A stretch of 64,000 bases of DNA from Thermoplasmatales archaeon. Lineage in GTDB: Archaea; Thermoplasmatota; Thermoplasmata; Methanomassiliicoccales; Methanomethylophilaceae. Positions 47,909-58,105 of this stretch are shown one piece after another. The stretch covers positions 1 to 64,000 of the forward strand of contig JAAYZC010000003.1 of the NCBI GenBank assembly GCA_012515075.1, given 5' to 3'. The notes beneath the pieces were generated by a model. The model ran no database searches. It was not told the origin of the DNA and was given only the letters and a program-made list of their open reading frames with translations. Every line of letters starts with the position of its first letter. Within the stretch, counting starts at the first letter, position 1. The position numbers and the translations under genes are program-made.

Positions 47909-49004
47909 TACTCTGTTCCTTGTAACGAAATGGTTCGGTGTTTTCCTATGCGAGGAGAACAGGATAGTTGACAAGAGGCTTATGCCCAATGACCCCGAGG
48001 CCGTCGCGGACAAGCTGGCCTCGCTGCAGAGGGGGAACATTCTGCCCGAGGAGAGGGAGCTTGCGGAGGGGAGGACCAAACTGAACGTATCGGAGAGAAG
48101 ACAGGCGGAGCTGGGCAAGCCTGCTTTCTTCGACTCCTCATTCATAAAGGCCTCCTCCTTCGGATTCAGCGACACCATGATGCATGAGGTCATGGTCAGA
48201 CTGGGCAGACTTAGAACTTCCGAACCGATACCCAAGGACAGGAACCTTGTTCAAGCCATAAGGAGCCTGGACGATATGATCGAGACGGTCAATCTCCTCA
48301 ACGAGCGCCTTCACGAATGGTACGGCATGCACTTCCCGGAACTGGGGGACTACGCACGCGACAGAAGGTACGCCGAGCTAGTAGCCAAGCACGGTGAAAG
48401 AGCAGGGGCGGCCAAGGAGCTGGGACTTGACATAGAATCCATGGGGTCGGACATGGAGCCCGAGGATATGGCCGCGGTGATGTCCCTGGCTGAAACCCTT
48501 TGCAGGGTGTACGACGACAAGGAACGGACCGAAAGATACATCTCGGAGACAGTGACCGGGGTGTGCCCCAACATGTGCGCCCTGCTGGGCGGCCCGCTTT
48601 CCGCCAGACTGATATCCCTGGCGGGCGGCCTCGACAGACTGGCCACGCTTCCGTCTTCGACGGTGCAGCTCCTAGGGGCGGAGAAGGCCATGTTCAGACA
48701 TCTCAAGTCCGGCAAGAAAGGACCGAAGCATGGCGTGATATATCAGAACCCAGAGGTCCACAGGGCCCCCTACTGGCAACGCGGTAACATAGCAAGGGCC
48801 CTGGCGGGCAAGGTCCTGATCGCCGCCAAGATAGACAGCTACGGAGGGGAGTACCGCGGGGACATCCTTGTGGAGGAGTTCACAGGAAGGGTGGGGGACA
48901 TAAAACGCAGATATCCGGATCCGCCCAAGAAGCCCCGCAAACCGGGACAGGGCCGGGGGGGCAGGAAGGGTGGGCGCGGGGGGGCGGGCCCCGGGCGGAC
49001 CTGA
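47886..49004 (+). CDS. Nop5/Nop56-family C/D box RNP protein
   Basis: VTKWFGVFL N-terminus, Nop domain SAGLIS-type stretch PNMCALLGGPLSARLISLAGGLDRLATLPSSTVQLLGAEKAMFRHL; start codon unclear. Confidence 0.92.
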   Translation: MRNSSGCDTLFLVTKWFGVFLCEENRIVDKRLMPNDPEAVADKLASLQRGNILPEERELAEGRTKLNVSERRQAELGKPAFFDSSFIKASSFGFSDTMMHEVMVRLGRLRTSEPIPKDRNLVQAIRSLDDMIETVNLLNERLHEWYGMHFPELGDYARDRRYAELVAKHGERAGAAKELGLDIESMGSDMEPEDMAAVMSLAETLCRVYDDKERTERYISETVTGVCPNMCALLGGPLSARLISLAGGLDRLATLPSSTVQLLGAEKAMFRHLKSGKKGPKHGVIYQNPEVHRAPYWQRGNIARALAGKVLIAAKIDSYGGEYRGDILVEEFTGRVGDIKRRYPDPPKKPRKPGQGRGGRKGGRGGAGPGRT

Positions 49005-49144
49005 CAACAAATATTTAAGTGTAATGAGGATAGGGTAGAGTATGACTATGCGGGTCAACACTATGCTTGGATCGTTCGTGCCATCCTTTGAAAGGGAGAT
49101 CGACCGCAGGCCTCGCATGGATTGAGATTCAGAGGTGTGTAATC

Positions 49145-49522
49145 ATGTGGGAAATGAAAGAGGTCAGAGAGCTCAAGGTCGGAAGATACGTCAACATAGA
49201 TGACGAACCCTGCAAGATCATATCGATAAGCACTTCCAAACCCGGCAAGCACGGATCGGCGAAGGCCAGCCTAGACGCCGCGAGTATATTCACGGGCTCC
49301 AAGAAATCGCTCAACTGCCCCGTAAGCACCAAGGTGCCCGTTCCGGTCATCGACAAGAGGAAGGGACAGGTACTTTCCCTGCAGGGAGATGAGGTCCAGA
49401 TCATGGATCTCGAGACCTTCGAGACGTTCTCCATGAAGATCAACGAGGATCACGAGAGCGTCCTGGAGGACGGCGCCGAGATAATGTATCTCGTGGCCAT
49501 GGGAAGACAGAAACTGATGTGA
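49145..49522 (+). CDS. Translation initiation factor 5A (aIF5A)
   Basis: STSKPGKHGSAKASLDA hypusination loop; ATG at 49145. Confidence 0.96.
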   Translation: MWEMKEVRELKVGRYVNIDDEPCKIISISTSKPGKHGSAKASLDAASIFTGSKKSLNCPVSTKVPVPVIDKRKGQVLSLQGDEVQIMDLETFETFSMKINEDHESVLEDGAEIMYLVAMGRQKLM

Positions 49523-49531
49523 GGCCGGCCG

Positions 49532-50395
49532 ATGCCTTACGGGACCTCCTACGCTGGAGCGGACTCCGACTACGACGATGCGGACATCGTCATAGTCGGG
49601 GTGCCCTATGATCACACATCCTGCTTCAGAGCTGGATCCAGAGAAGCCCCTGCCGCGATAAGAAGGGCTTCGTACAACTTCGAAGAGACTCATTTCGAGC
49701 ATGGTGTCGGACAGACAAGACCCCGTGTACACGATTATGGCAACTGCGACGAGTATTTCCTGCCAGAGGACATGTTCGACGACGTGAACTTCGCCCTGGG
49801 CCCTGCCATAAGGGACGGGAAGTTCACTATAGCCATAGGCGGGGAGCATTCAGTCAACATACCCATAATAAGGAACTTCGACAAGGATGACATCTCACTG
49901 ATTTCCATCGACGCCCATCTGGACTCCAGGGACGAGTACATGGGTAGCCCCAACAGCCACGCCTGCATAACCAGAAGGGCCGCCGAGCACCTTGGAATGG
50001 AGAACGTCTTCGTCCTCGGCGTGAGATCCATATCCGAGGAGGAGCTGGACAGGGACGATGTTATCCCCTACATAGATTCCTACACGATGATGGAGAAGGG
50101 CGTGGAGTGGGCGTTCGGACAGGCCCTGGAACATGTCCATAACGAGCGGATATACCTCACTCTCGATATAGACGGCATAGATCCCGCCTTCGCACCGGGC
50201 ACGGGGACCCAGGAGCCTTTCGGTCTGATGCCCATCGACGTGAAGAAGATCATAAACATGGCGGGAAAGCGCCTTGCGGGTTTCGATGTGGTCGAGGTGT
50301 GCCCTCCCGCGGACCCTTCAGGCATAACAGCCAACCTTGCTGCCAGATACATCAACGAGGTCATTGCCGTACACGGCAAGAACCTCGCCAGATGA
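49532..50395 (+). CDS. speB: Agmatinase
   Basis: GGEHSVNIP, SIDAHLDSRDEY, LTLDIDGIDPAFAPGTGT metal-binding motifs. Confidence 0.93.
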   Translation: MPYGTSYAGADSDYDDADIVIVGVPYDHTSCFRAGSREAPAAIRRASYNFEETHFEHGVGQTRPRVHDYGNCDEYFLPEDMFDDVNFALGPAIRDGKFTIAIGGEHSVNIPIIRNFDKDDISLISIDAHLDSRDEYMGSPNSHACITRRAAEHLGMENVFVLGVRSISEEELDRDDVIPYIDSYTMMEKGVEWAFGQALEHVHNERIYLTLDIDGIDPAFAPGTGTQEPFGLMPIDVKKIINMAGKRLAGFDVVEVCPPADPSGITANLAARYINEVIAVHGKNLAR

Positions 50396-51808
50396 TCATT
50401 TCTTCACAGGCGCGCGGCGTTTCTTGACCACCGGGGCGATCTCCTCGGCGGGGACGCCCGCCTTCAACAGGAACCCCCTGGCCGTATCCTCGAACTCCGC
50501 GGCCCGGGCCTTCGCCTGCTCCTCATCCTTGGATTCGGAGAATATCCTGAATATGGTCTCCGTGCCGGAAGGCCGTGCCAGCACCCATCCGTTGTCGAAG
50601 AGGACTTTGAGCCCGTCCGTTATGTCCGTCCTGTAATCCGGGCTGTATTTCGTCTTTATATGGTCCATGAGGGGCTGCTTGTGCTCGTTGGGGCAGTATA
50701 TCTTCCTCTTGTCCGTATAGTAAACCGGGAAAGAGGACAGCTGCGTGTGCAGGGGGCCGTTCTTGGCGACGCACTCAAGCATCTTGGCGGCTGCCAGAGC
50801 CCCGTCGCGGCAGTACTGATGTTCTGCGAAGATCAGCCCGCCGTTCTCCTCGCCGCCGAACCCTGCTTCGTACTCCATCATCTTCCTGGCGACAATCGGC
50901 GATCCGACCGCCGTGTACTTTATTATTCCTCCGGCCTCGTTCACCACATCCTCCACCAGCGAGGAGGAGCTCACCGGAGTGACCACCTTCCCCTTCTTCT
51001 TGGAGAGCTCGAACTTGGCTATGAGGGCGAGGCTCTTGTCCCCGCTCACGTACCTTCCCTGCGAGGTGACGAAGACGCAACGGTCCGCGTCCCCGTCATG
51101 CGCTATGCCAAGATTGGATTTGGTGGCCTTGGTCAGGGACATGAGGTTCTTGAGATTCTCCTCCGTTGGCTCGCTGAGATGTCCCGGGAACTCCCCCTGC
51201 GCGTTGGCGTTGAGGGTGGTCACCCCCACCCCCAGCTTCTTCATGAGAAGCGGGGAGGTCTCATAGGAGGCTCCGTTTGCGCAATCGAGGCATACACGGA
51301 GCCTGGCGTTGCGTATGGCCTCGGAATCGACGCATCCTATCACTGCATCGATGTACACGTCGCCTGCGGAGTAGACCCTCTCCATCCCCCCCGTCTGATT
51401 CCAGGGCCTGTTGGGGATTTCCGAGAAGAAGAACTCCTCTATCCTCTCCTCGTCCCGCCGGCTGGCCTCGGTGCCGTCCGCGGCTATGCACTTTATGCCG
51501 TTGTATTCGGGAGGATTGTGGGATGCGGTTATCATCACGCCGCCCATTATGCCCTCATGTGTCTTGACGAAGTACTGTATGGCGGGGGTCGGCAGGACGC
51601 CCAGGTCCAGCACGTCGCATCCCACAGCCATCATCCCGGACATCACTGCTGTTTTCACCATCTCGGCGGACGTCCGGGTGTCGGTGGCTATAGCCACTGC
51701 GCCTCCCATGTGAGTGCCTATGGCCTTGCCCATCTGAAGCGCCAGCTGGGAGGTCATGTCTTTGTTTATGACTCCGCGCACCCCGTTGGTGCCGAAAAGC
51801 CGTGTCAC
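50396..51808 (-). CDS. glmM: Phosphoglucosamine mutase / phosphomannomutase
   Basis: RLFGTNGVRGV, MITASHNPPEYNG, AHDGDADRCVFV, RPSGTETIFRIF; GTG start at 51808. Confidence 0.93.
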   Translation of the reverse strand: MTRLFGTNGVRGVINKDMTSQLALQMGKAIGTHMGGAVAIATDTRTSAEMVKTAVMSGMMAVGCDVLDLGVLPTPAIQYFVKTHEGIMGGVMITASHNPPEYNGIKCIAADGTEASRRDEERIEEFFFSEIPNRPWNQTGGMERVYSAGDVYIDAVIGCVDSEAIRNARLRVCLDCANGASYETSPLLMKKLGVGVTTLNANAQGEFPGHLSEPTEENLKNLMSLTKATKSNLGIAHDGDADRCVFVTSQGRYVSGDKSLALIAKFELSKKKGKVVTPVSSSSLVEDVVNEAGGIIKYTAVGSPIVARKMMEYEAGFGGEENGGLIFAEHQYCRDGALAAAKMLECVAKNGPLHTQLSSFPVYYTDKRKIYCPNEHKQPLMDHIKTKYSPDYRTDITDGLKVLFDNGWVLARPSGTETIFRIFSESKDEEQAKARAAEFEDTARGFLLKAGVPAEEIAPVVKKRRAPVKK

Positions 51809-51809
51809 C

Positions 51810-52487
51810 TCACGACCTCCTTGATACGATGAGGATCGATATAGTATCCGCACACTGCTTGCAGGTGTCGGCGGCCATCTCCAGGGCCTCTATTATGCTG
51901 CGCGTCAGGACTATGCCCTTGGTGTCCATGTCGGAAGTCAGGATGCATTTGAGCACTTTGAAGTAGAGGCCGTCTATGATCCTCTCCTGGTCCTTTATCG
52001 CATCCACCAGCCTGAGGGTCTCGTTGCGTTCCCCGCCCATGGACTCTATGGCCTTCAGTAGCATCTTGACCTGCACCACCAGTTCCGCCGTGGCCTTGTT
52101 TATGTTCTCCCAGACCTCCCGAGGTACTTCGGCATCGATGTCGCATATCATCTGCACGTAGAGCCCCGCCTCCTTCGCCCAATCCGCTATCGTATCGGAC
52201 TTCTTGACGAAGTGCAGCAGGTCCTCCCGCTCCTGGGGAGGGAGCTCCCCGGTGGACATCTCGGCGCAGAGGCGGTCCTCTATGCGGTCGGCCTCCCTTT
52301 CGCTGACGATCAGACGTTCAACGCATTTGGATGCCTCGGCCCTGTTCCCGTTGGCCATGGCCGAGATCGCCTTATCCACCTCGGTCACCACGTCCGAAAT
52401 AACGAGGGCGTGCCCCCTGGTGCCGCTCTGCACTAGGTCCCCCTTCCTCCTGGAGAACCAATCCAACATGTTCTTCATATCACTCAA
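51810..52487 (-). CDS. DUF47/PhoU-like protein
   Basis: All-helical TIGR00153-like sequence (ERLIVSEREADRIEDRLCAEM). Confidence 0.85.
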   Translation of the reverse strand: MSDMKNMLDWFSRRKGDLVQSGTRGHALVISDVVTEVDKAISAMANGNRAEASKCVERLIVSEREADRIEDRLCAEMSTGELPPQEREDLLHFVKKSDTIADWAKEAGLYVQMICDIDAEVPREVWENINKATAELVVQVKMLLKAIESMGGERNETLRLVDAIKDQERIIDGLYFKVLKCILTSDMDTKGIVLTRSIIEALEMAADTCKQCADTISILIVSRRS

Positions 52488-53562
52488 GCCTAATCGCCTC
52501 CTCTAGACCCTCCGAAGGCCTTGCGAACACCAATGTCGCTTTCTTGTTGAAAACGAGGAAGACCTCGTCTCCCAACTCGGGGATGTCATCGTCCGCCGGA
52601 ATATTATACTCTATGTAATCATCAGTGGCCGACAGGGTGCGTATCCTCCAATACGTGCCCATGAAAACCACGTTCCTGACCGTCGCCGGCAGGCCGTCGC
52701 TGGCGGTGTAGACGTGCTCGGGGCGCACCGATATCACGACGGGGTCCCCCACGTTGAATTTGGATTTTGCGACCCTCACTATCGTGTCGTTCCTCAGACG
52801 CACGGTGGTCTTGCCGGTCTTGGTCTTGCCCACCACGGTACATTCCAGGAAGTTCGTCTCTCCCACGAAGTACGCGGAGAATATGGTCTCGGGGCGCCTG
52901 TACATGTCGAGGGGAGTTGATGTCTCGGCTATACCGCCGTTCCTCATGAGTATCATCCTGTCGGACACGGACATGGCCTCCTCCTGGTCGTGGGTCACAT
53001 GGAGGACCGTTATGCCCAGCTTCTTCACGAGCCTCCTGATCTCATATCTGAGCTCCATCCGGACCCTGGCATCAAGCGCGGACAGGGGTTCGTCCAGCAT
53101 CAGCATCTTGGATCCCGAGGCCAGGGCCCTGGCTATCGCCACCTTCTGCTGCTCCCCCCCGGAGATCTCGTTCGGCATCATGCCTGCGCGTTCCAGCATA
53201 TTCACCAGCTCCAGGTATTGCCTGGAGGTCCCGGTCACGGCCTCCGAGTCCAGGTCCCTCACCCTTGGACCGTAACCCACGTTGTCGGATATCGTCATGT
53301 GCGGGAACAGGGCTATGTTCTGGAACACGTATCCGGTGTCGCGGTCCTCGATGGGTACATCCGTCACATCCTCCCCGTCCACGAAGACCCTGCCCTCTGT
53401 GGGCCTCAGTATGCCCGAGACGATCTTTATAAGAGTGGTCTTGCCACAACCGGACGGACCCAGGATGGTCACGTACTCCCCCTTGTCTATCGTCATGCTT
53501 ATGTCTTTCACGGCGTAGAGGTCACCGAACTTGACGGAAACATGGTCCAGTTTGATCTTCAT
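52480..53562 (-). CDS. ABC transporter ATP-binding protein
   Basis: GPSGCGKTT, ISGGEQQKVAIARALA, LMLDEPLSALD, C-terminal TOBE region. Confidence 0.93.
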   Translation of the reverse strand: MKIKLDHVSVKFGDLYAVKDISMTIDKGEYVTILGPSGCGKTTLIKIVSGILRPTEGRVFVDGEDVTDVPIEDRDTGYVFQNIALFPHMTISDNVGYGPRVRDLDSEAVTGTSRQYLELVNMLERAGMMPNEISGGEQQKVAIARALASGSKMLMLDEPLSALDARVRMELRYEIRRLVKKLGITVLHVTHDQEEAMSVSDRMILMRNGGIAETSTPLDMYRRPETIFSAYFVGETNFLECTVVGKTKTGKTTVRLRNDTIVRVAKSKFNVGDPVVISVRPEHVYTASDGLPATVRNVVFMGTYWRIRTLSATDDYIEYNIPADDDIPELGDEVFLVFNKKATLVFARPSEGLEEAIRLE

Positions 53563-53563
53563 T

Positions 53564-54733
53564 TCAATCCAACCTCAGCTCGTCCTTGATTCCGTTCTCC
53601 GGGTAGGGGAACACCGAGGCCTTGGAGGGGCTCCATGTTACCTCCACCTCCTCCCCTACATCGTAATCGTCGTATTTCCTGTTGGGAAGCTTCGACGATA
53701 TCAGTCCCAGGCCCGGGACGTCGATCTCCACGGTTATGGTCGCCCCCTCGTACAGTATACGGTCTATCCTCCCTCTGAAGGAGAAATCCAACACGGGCTT
53801 TGGTTTGGGGATCTTCTGTATCGGCTCTATCCTCTTCGCCTCTGGTTCCGGAGGCTTCTCCGCTTTCACGTGGCTTATCTTGGTGTTGCCTATCTTCACG
53901 GCCACCAGCACCTTCGTCCCCGGCTCGTATCCCGGATCCCTGGCCAGAACCGTTATGCCTTCTCCGGCGGATATCCTGGAGGTGCCGTTACCGGCGTAAA
54001 CCAAGGTACCCTCGAATATGTTGGACCTTCCCACGAAATTGGCCACGAAAGGCGTGGCAGGATTCTCGAAGACCTCCTGCGGGGCCCCTATCTGCACGAA
54101 CCGCCCATCCCTGATCACGGCTATCCTGTCGGCCATCTCCAGGGCCTCGTCCTGATCGTGGGTGACGTGGATGGAGGTCAGCCCCATGGATTTGGCCAAG
54201 GATTTGAGCTCCTTGCGCAGCTCGAGCCTCAGCCTCGCATCGAGCGCCCTTAGGGGCTCGTCCAGAAGGAGCACTTTGGAGCCTGACGCCAGGGCCCTGG
54301 CGAGGGCCACCCTCTGCTGCTGCCCACCGCTGAGCTCGTTGGGCAGCCTGGACCCCCGGCCCTCCATATGGGTCATGCCCAGCATGTTCCTTACAAGCTG
54401 CTGGCAGCTCTCCTCGTCCCACCCTTTCAGCCTGGGCCCGAACAGAACGTTGTCCTCGACGTTGACCCTTGGGAAGAGAGAATAGCTCTGCGTGAGCATG
54501 GTGGCCTCTCTTTCATCCACCGGCATATCGGTCACATCCTTCCCGTCGAAGTATATGCGTCCTTCGTCCGGCGAGGTCAGGCCGCAGATGATCCTCATGC
54601 AGGTCGTCTTCCCTGCTCCCGTGGGGCCCAGTATGCACAGGTATTCCCCATCCGCTATATCGAGGGTCAGACCGTTGGCGCCGACGGTGTCGCCGAACAT
54701 CTTGGATATGTTCTCTAGGCGTATCTCAGGCAC
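53564..54733 (-). CDS. ABC transporter ATP-binding protein (second, distinct)
   Basis: GPTGAGKTT, LSGGQQQRVALARALA, LLLDEPLRALD, extended C-terminus. Confidence 0.93.
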   Translation of the reverse strand: MPEIRLENISKMFGDTVGANGLTLDIADGEYLCILGPTGAGKTTCMRIICGLTSPDEGRIYFDGKDVTDMPVDEREATMLTQSYSLFPRVNVEDNVLFGPRLKGWDEESCQQLVRNMLGMTHMEGRGSRLPNELSGGQQQRVALARALASGSKVLLLDEPLRALDARLRLELRKELKSLAKSMGLTSIHVTHDQDEALEMADRIAVIRDGRFVQIGAPQEVFENPATPFVANFVGRSNIFEGTLVYAGNGTSRISAGEGITVLARDPGYEPGTKVLVAVKIGNTKISHVKAEKPPEPEAKRIEPIQKIPKPKPVLDFSFRGRIDRILYEGATITVEIDVPGLGLISSKLPNRKYDDYDVGEEVEVTWSPSKASVFPYPENGIKDELRLD

Positions 54734-56357
54734 CTTGCTTCCTCCTCCCTGTAAGATACCTCACACCGAACATCAGGATGAAACAGATCACGATCAGAAT
54801 CATTGCCGCCACCGCCCCCTGGTAGTATTGACCCTGCTCAATGAGGTCCATTATGTAGACGGGGACGGTGACTACATCCTTGGATATGGATATGGTCGCG
54901 CCGGTCTCGCCCAGGCTCCGCGTGAAGGCCAATATGGCCCCCGCTATGACGGAGGACTGCACTATCGGCAGCAGGACCTTGGAGAAGGCCCTGAAAGGTT
55001 TGGCTCCCAGTGTCCTGGCCACCTCCTCGTAGGATGGATCCACCTCCGATATGGCGCCGGTTATGTTCCTTACCACAAGAGGGTACGTGAAAGATATGTG
55101 GCCCAGGGTGACCAGGAAGAAGGCGGCGCCCGCCGGCAGATTGAAACTTCCCCAGAACATGCTTAGAGAGAGTCCCAGCACCGTGGTGGGTATTATCAGC
55201 GGTATGTTGACAAGGTTGTCCAGAAGAACGCCCAGGCGGGTGTTCCCGTTCCGGGCTATGTAAATCGCCATCGGTATACCGAAGACTATGTTGAAAACGA
55301 CAGCGATTCCAGCTATCGCGAAGGATATGCCTATGGCGCCGAAAAGGGAGTTCAGGTCCGCCACGCCAGATGGTGCGGTCAGGTACGCGAATATGTAGAA
55401 AGAGGGCAGTATGACGATGACGAAGAGGAAGACGAAGGTGAGTATGTCCTTCGAGCGGGCCGCCAGCCCTTTGCTGAGCCTCCTCTCCCATACGGGCCAT
55501 ACCTTGGTCCAGGGCAGCCTGAGCCTGTTCATCATGTATTTCGCTACCAGGAGGAGTGCCACGGCCAACACTATCATTATCACGCTCACGACTATCAGCG
55601 CGCCCGTGGGATCCGCCCCTGGGAGGTCCTTCATGTACTTTATGAAGGTCGGGCCCGTGAAGAAGGAGGAGCTCACGCCCAGCATCTGCAACGCTATGTA
55701 CGTGCCCCCGGTCTCGCTCAGGGACCTGGCGAAACAGAGGATGAACCCAGTGACCAGCCCCGCCCTGAAGAGCGGGAGCGTTATCGTCCTGACGGCAGTC
55801 AGACGCGAGGCCCCCAGGGTCATGCCGGCGGTCTCGAAGCTGGGGTCTATCTGGTCCAATATGCCTGCCAGCGAACGGACCATGTACGGGAACGTGAATA
55901 CCGTGTGGAGCAGTATCACGATGAGATAGGGGCTCATCACGAGCCCGAGCCCGGGTATTGCCACGCCCTCGGGGGCGCCCCAGAACATCACCACGGATAT
56001 GCCCACCGCAGCCGTGGGGAACGCCAGAGGCATGTCTATAAGGGTGTCCAGGTACCTCTTCCCCCTGAAGCTCCTCCTGACGAGTATCCACGCCATTGGC
56101 AGGCCCACCACGATGTCCAGGATAGTCACTATCAGGGCTATGCTGAAGGAGTTGGACACCGCCCCCCATATCATGCCAGTCATGGTGGGGTCCCCGAGCA
56201 CCTCCGAGACGGACTCCCACTCTATGACGGCCTCCAGCAGGACGAAGACGGCCGGTATTATTATCAGAGTTAGGAATATTATAAGAGCGGCGGAGAACCA
56301 TCCCTTCCTTATCCTGGGACTGCTGGATAAATCATCTATCCTTTTGAAGATGGACAT
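54726..56357 (-). CDS. ABC transporter permease, two fused binding-protein-dependent permease domains
   Basis: Two internal repeats with EAA-loop-like segments (ETAGMTLGASRLTAVRTITLPL; EEVARTLGAKPFRAFSKVLLPI). Confidence 0.9.
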   Translation of the reverse strand: MSIFKRIDDLSSSPRIRKGWFSAALIIFLTLIIIPAVFVLLEAVIEWESVSEVLGDPTMTGMIWGAVSNSFSIALIVTILDIVVGLPMAWILVRRSFRGKRYLDTLIDMPLAFPTAAVGISVVMFWGAPEGVAIPGLGLVMSPYLIVILLHTVFTFPYMVRSLAGILDQIDPSFETAGMTLGASRLTAVRTITLPLFRAGLVTGFILCFARSLSETGGTYIALQMLGVSSSFFTGPTFIKYMKDLPGADPTGALIVVSVIMIVLAVALLLVAKYMMNRLRLPWTKVWPVWERRLSKGLAARSKDILTFVFLFVIVILPSFYIFAYLTAPSGVADLNSLFGAIGISFAIAGIAVVFNIVFGIPMAIYIARNGNTRLGVLLDNLVNIPLIIPTTVLGLSLSMFWGSFNLPAGAAFFLVTLGHISFTYPLVVRNITGAISEVDPSYEEVARTLGAKPFRAFSKVLLPIVQSSVIAGAILAFTRSLGETGATISISKDVVTVPVYIMDLIEQGQYYQGAVAAMILIVICFILMFGVRYLTGRRKQGA

Positions 56358-56445
56358 GATCAGGCCGCCTGAAAGTGTTACGGCGCGACCCTATAAAACC
56401 GTTTAGGGACGCGCCGGTGGATCGATCACAGAAGTGAAGGCTCGA

Positions 56446-56664
56446 TCAGATTATCGATATGCTGACCACGTTGTTGCCGCGGAGGACCACCGAGCCGAGA
56501 CGCCTCTGCTCCTGGTTGGCCGTGCGCTCCTCGGTGTCCTCCAGGACCATGTTCATGTACTCATCGAATCCGGCGAGCTTTCCCTCAAGGACCCTGTTGT
56601 CCTTGAGGAGGAGCGACACGCGCTTGTCTATTGACTTTTCCAGTAAAGCGATGGGCATGACCAT
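56446..56664 (-). CDS. LSm/Sm-like archaeal protein (SmAP)
   Basis: VSLLLKDNRVLEGKLAGFDEYMNMVLEDTEE (Sm1) and LGSVVLRGNNVVSISI (Sm2). Confidence 0.95.
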   Translation of the reverse strand: MVMPIALLEKSIDKRVSLLLKDNRVLEGKLAGFDEYMNMVLEDTEERTANQEQRRLGSVVLRGNNVVSISII

Positions 56665-56727
56665 ATAAATCAGGACTGCTAACCGCGGTGGACGATATAA
56701 ATGTTGGTATAAGCGCGGATTGCGGGG

Positions 56728-57228
56728 TCATCCATCCCGGGAGTTCCTCTCGATCCAGGTGCGGATGTCCTCTTTCCTTGTGCTGCCTATGCCGAAATAC
56801 TCCGCGAACTTCTTCGTGGTGGTCAGCTCAAGGGTCTGGCCGGACCTCTTCCCGGAGACGAACCCCGACTCCATGAGGGCCTTAACATCGTCATACGTCC
56901 TGGATCCCCTGGTGCGGAACAGATCCGACTGCAACACGGGCTGGTTGTACGCTATGGTGCTTAAGGTCTTCCGGAGCGCCGCCGGGAGCTCGGACTCGCC
57001 GAACCTGTCCGCATATTCCGCGTATTCGGGACGGAGCATCATCCTGTAATCCCGGCCCAGTTTGGCGATCATGATCGCGGAGTCCCTCTGCCCGTACGCC
57101 CTGATTAGATCGAACAGGGCCAGCCTGACCTCCTCCACCGGCGAATCCAGCTTTCCCGCGATGTCCTGGATGCTGAGGCTCTCGGCGCTGGAATACAGCA
57201 ATGCCTCCACAGCGCCTTTGACGGACAC
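56728..57228 (-). CDS. scpB: Segregation and condensation protein B
   Basis: Tandem WHD protein; LRKTLSTIAYNQPVLQSDLFRTRG; adjacent to scpA and smc. Confidence 0.9.
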   Translation of the reverse strand: MSVKGAVEALLYSSAESLSIQDIAGKLDSPVEEVRLALFDLIRAYGQRDSAIMIAKLGRDYRMMLRPEYAEYADRFGESELPAALRKTLSTIAYNQPVLQSDLFRTRGSRTYDDVKALMESGFVSGKRSGQTLELTTTKKFAEYFGIGSTRKEDIRTWIERNSRDG

Positions 57229-57229
57229 C

Positions 57230-58105
57230 TCAGATCACCGCCTCGGTGACCCTCTGCCCGGGGGATGTATCCTCCACCTTGCCGGACATCCAGTCGAGCT
57301 TTATCTCAACGAAGATCTCCCCGTAAGGGAGCACGTCCTGCCAGACCGCGAGCTTGCCGTTCCTGACCAAATGGAGCACGGATACGAACGTCCTTATATT
57401 CTCAGTGATGTCCCCGGTGTAGAGGTCGGACATGGTTATCGCCCCGGTGCCGAGCTTCTGTATCCTGGACCAGACGCCTTCCACGACCTTCTCGTCGTCC
57501 TCGTCGTGGGCCTTGTTGTCGAACCTCCTGTCCGCGGGCCGGGGCGCTGCCCTCTGCCTCTCCCTCTCCTCCCGGACCGCGATCTCCTCCCTTGCCTCCT
57601 CGAACGCGTTCAGGAGTTCTATCATCGTGACGGGGCGGGTCGGTTCCCTGCGGTAGGTCTCCCTGAGCTCGACCTCCGGCACGAAGAGCCTCTCCCCGGG
57701 ATCCTCCCACTCGGGGGCCTCCTCGAAGGGGGCGGGCTCCGGACCCTCGACCTTCGTGAGCGTGCGGTCTGACTGCATCCTGAGTACCTTCCAAGCCATC
57801 AGTATCAGCTTACCCGCCACTATCATGTCGAACGTGTTCTCCTCGACCTTCGTGCCGTACAGGCGCACGAACTCGCGGATGTCTATCTCCCAGGGATCGA
57901 GTTCGTTCTCCAGTACAAGACTGAAAACCGACCTAACGGCCTCATCCACAGGGTCCTGGAGCCTTTCCCCGGACCTCTCCTCCCTGAGTATGCCAAGGTA
58001 CCTGTCGATCCTGCCGCTGTCCGCGGAGTCATCGATCAGCGCCTTGTGGAACAGCAGATGCTGCTCCATGTCATTCACCGTCATAGTGTTCCCATCCATT
58101 TTCAT
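57230..58105 (-). CDS. scpA: Segregation and condensation protein A
   Basis: LDPWEIDIREFVRLY kleisin motif, C-terminal WHD. Confidence 0.9.
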   Translation of the reverse strand: MKMDGNTMTVNDMEQHLLFHKALIDDSADSGRIDRYLGILREERSGERLQDPVDEAVRSVFSLVLENELDPWEIDIREFVRLYGTKVEENTFDMIVAGKLILMAWKVLRMQSDRTLTKVEGPEPAPFEEAPEWEDPGERLFVPEVELRETYRREPTRPVTMIELLNAFEEAREEIAVREERERQRAAPRPADRRFDNKAHDEDDEKVVEGVWSRIQKLGTGAITMSDLYTGDITENIRTFVSVLHLVRNGKLAVWQDVLPYGEIFVEIKLDWMSGKVEDTSPGQRVTEAVI

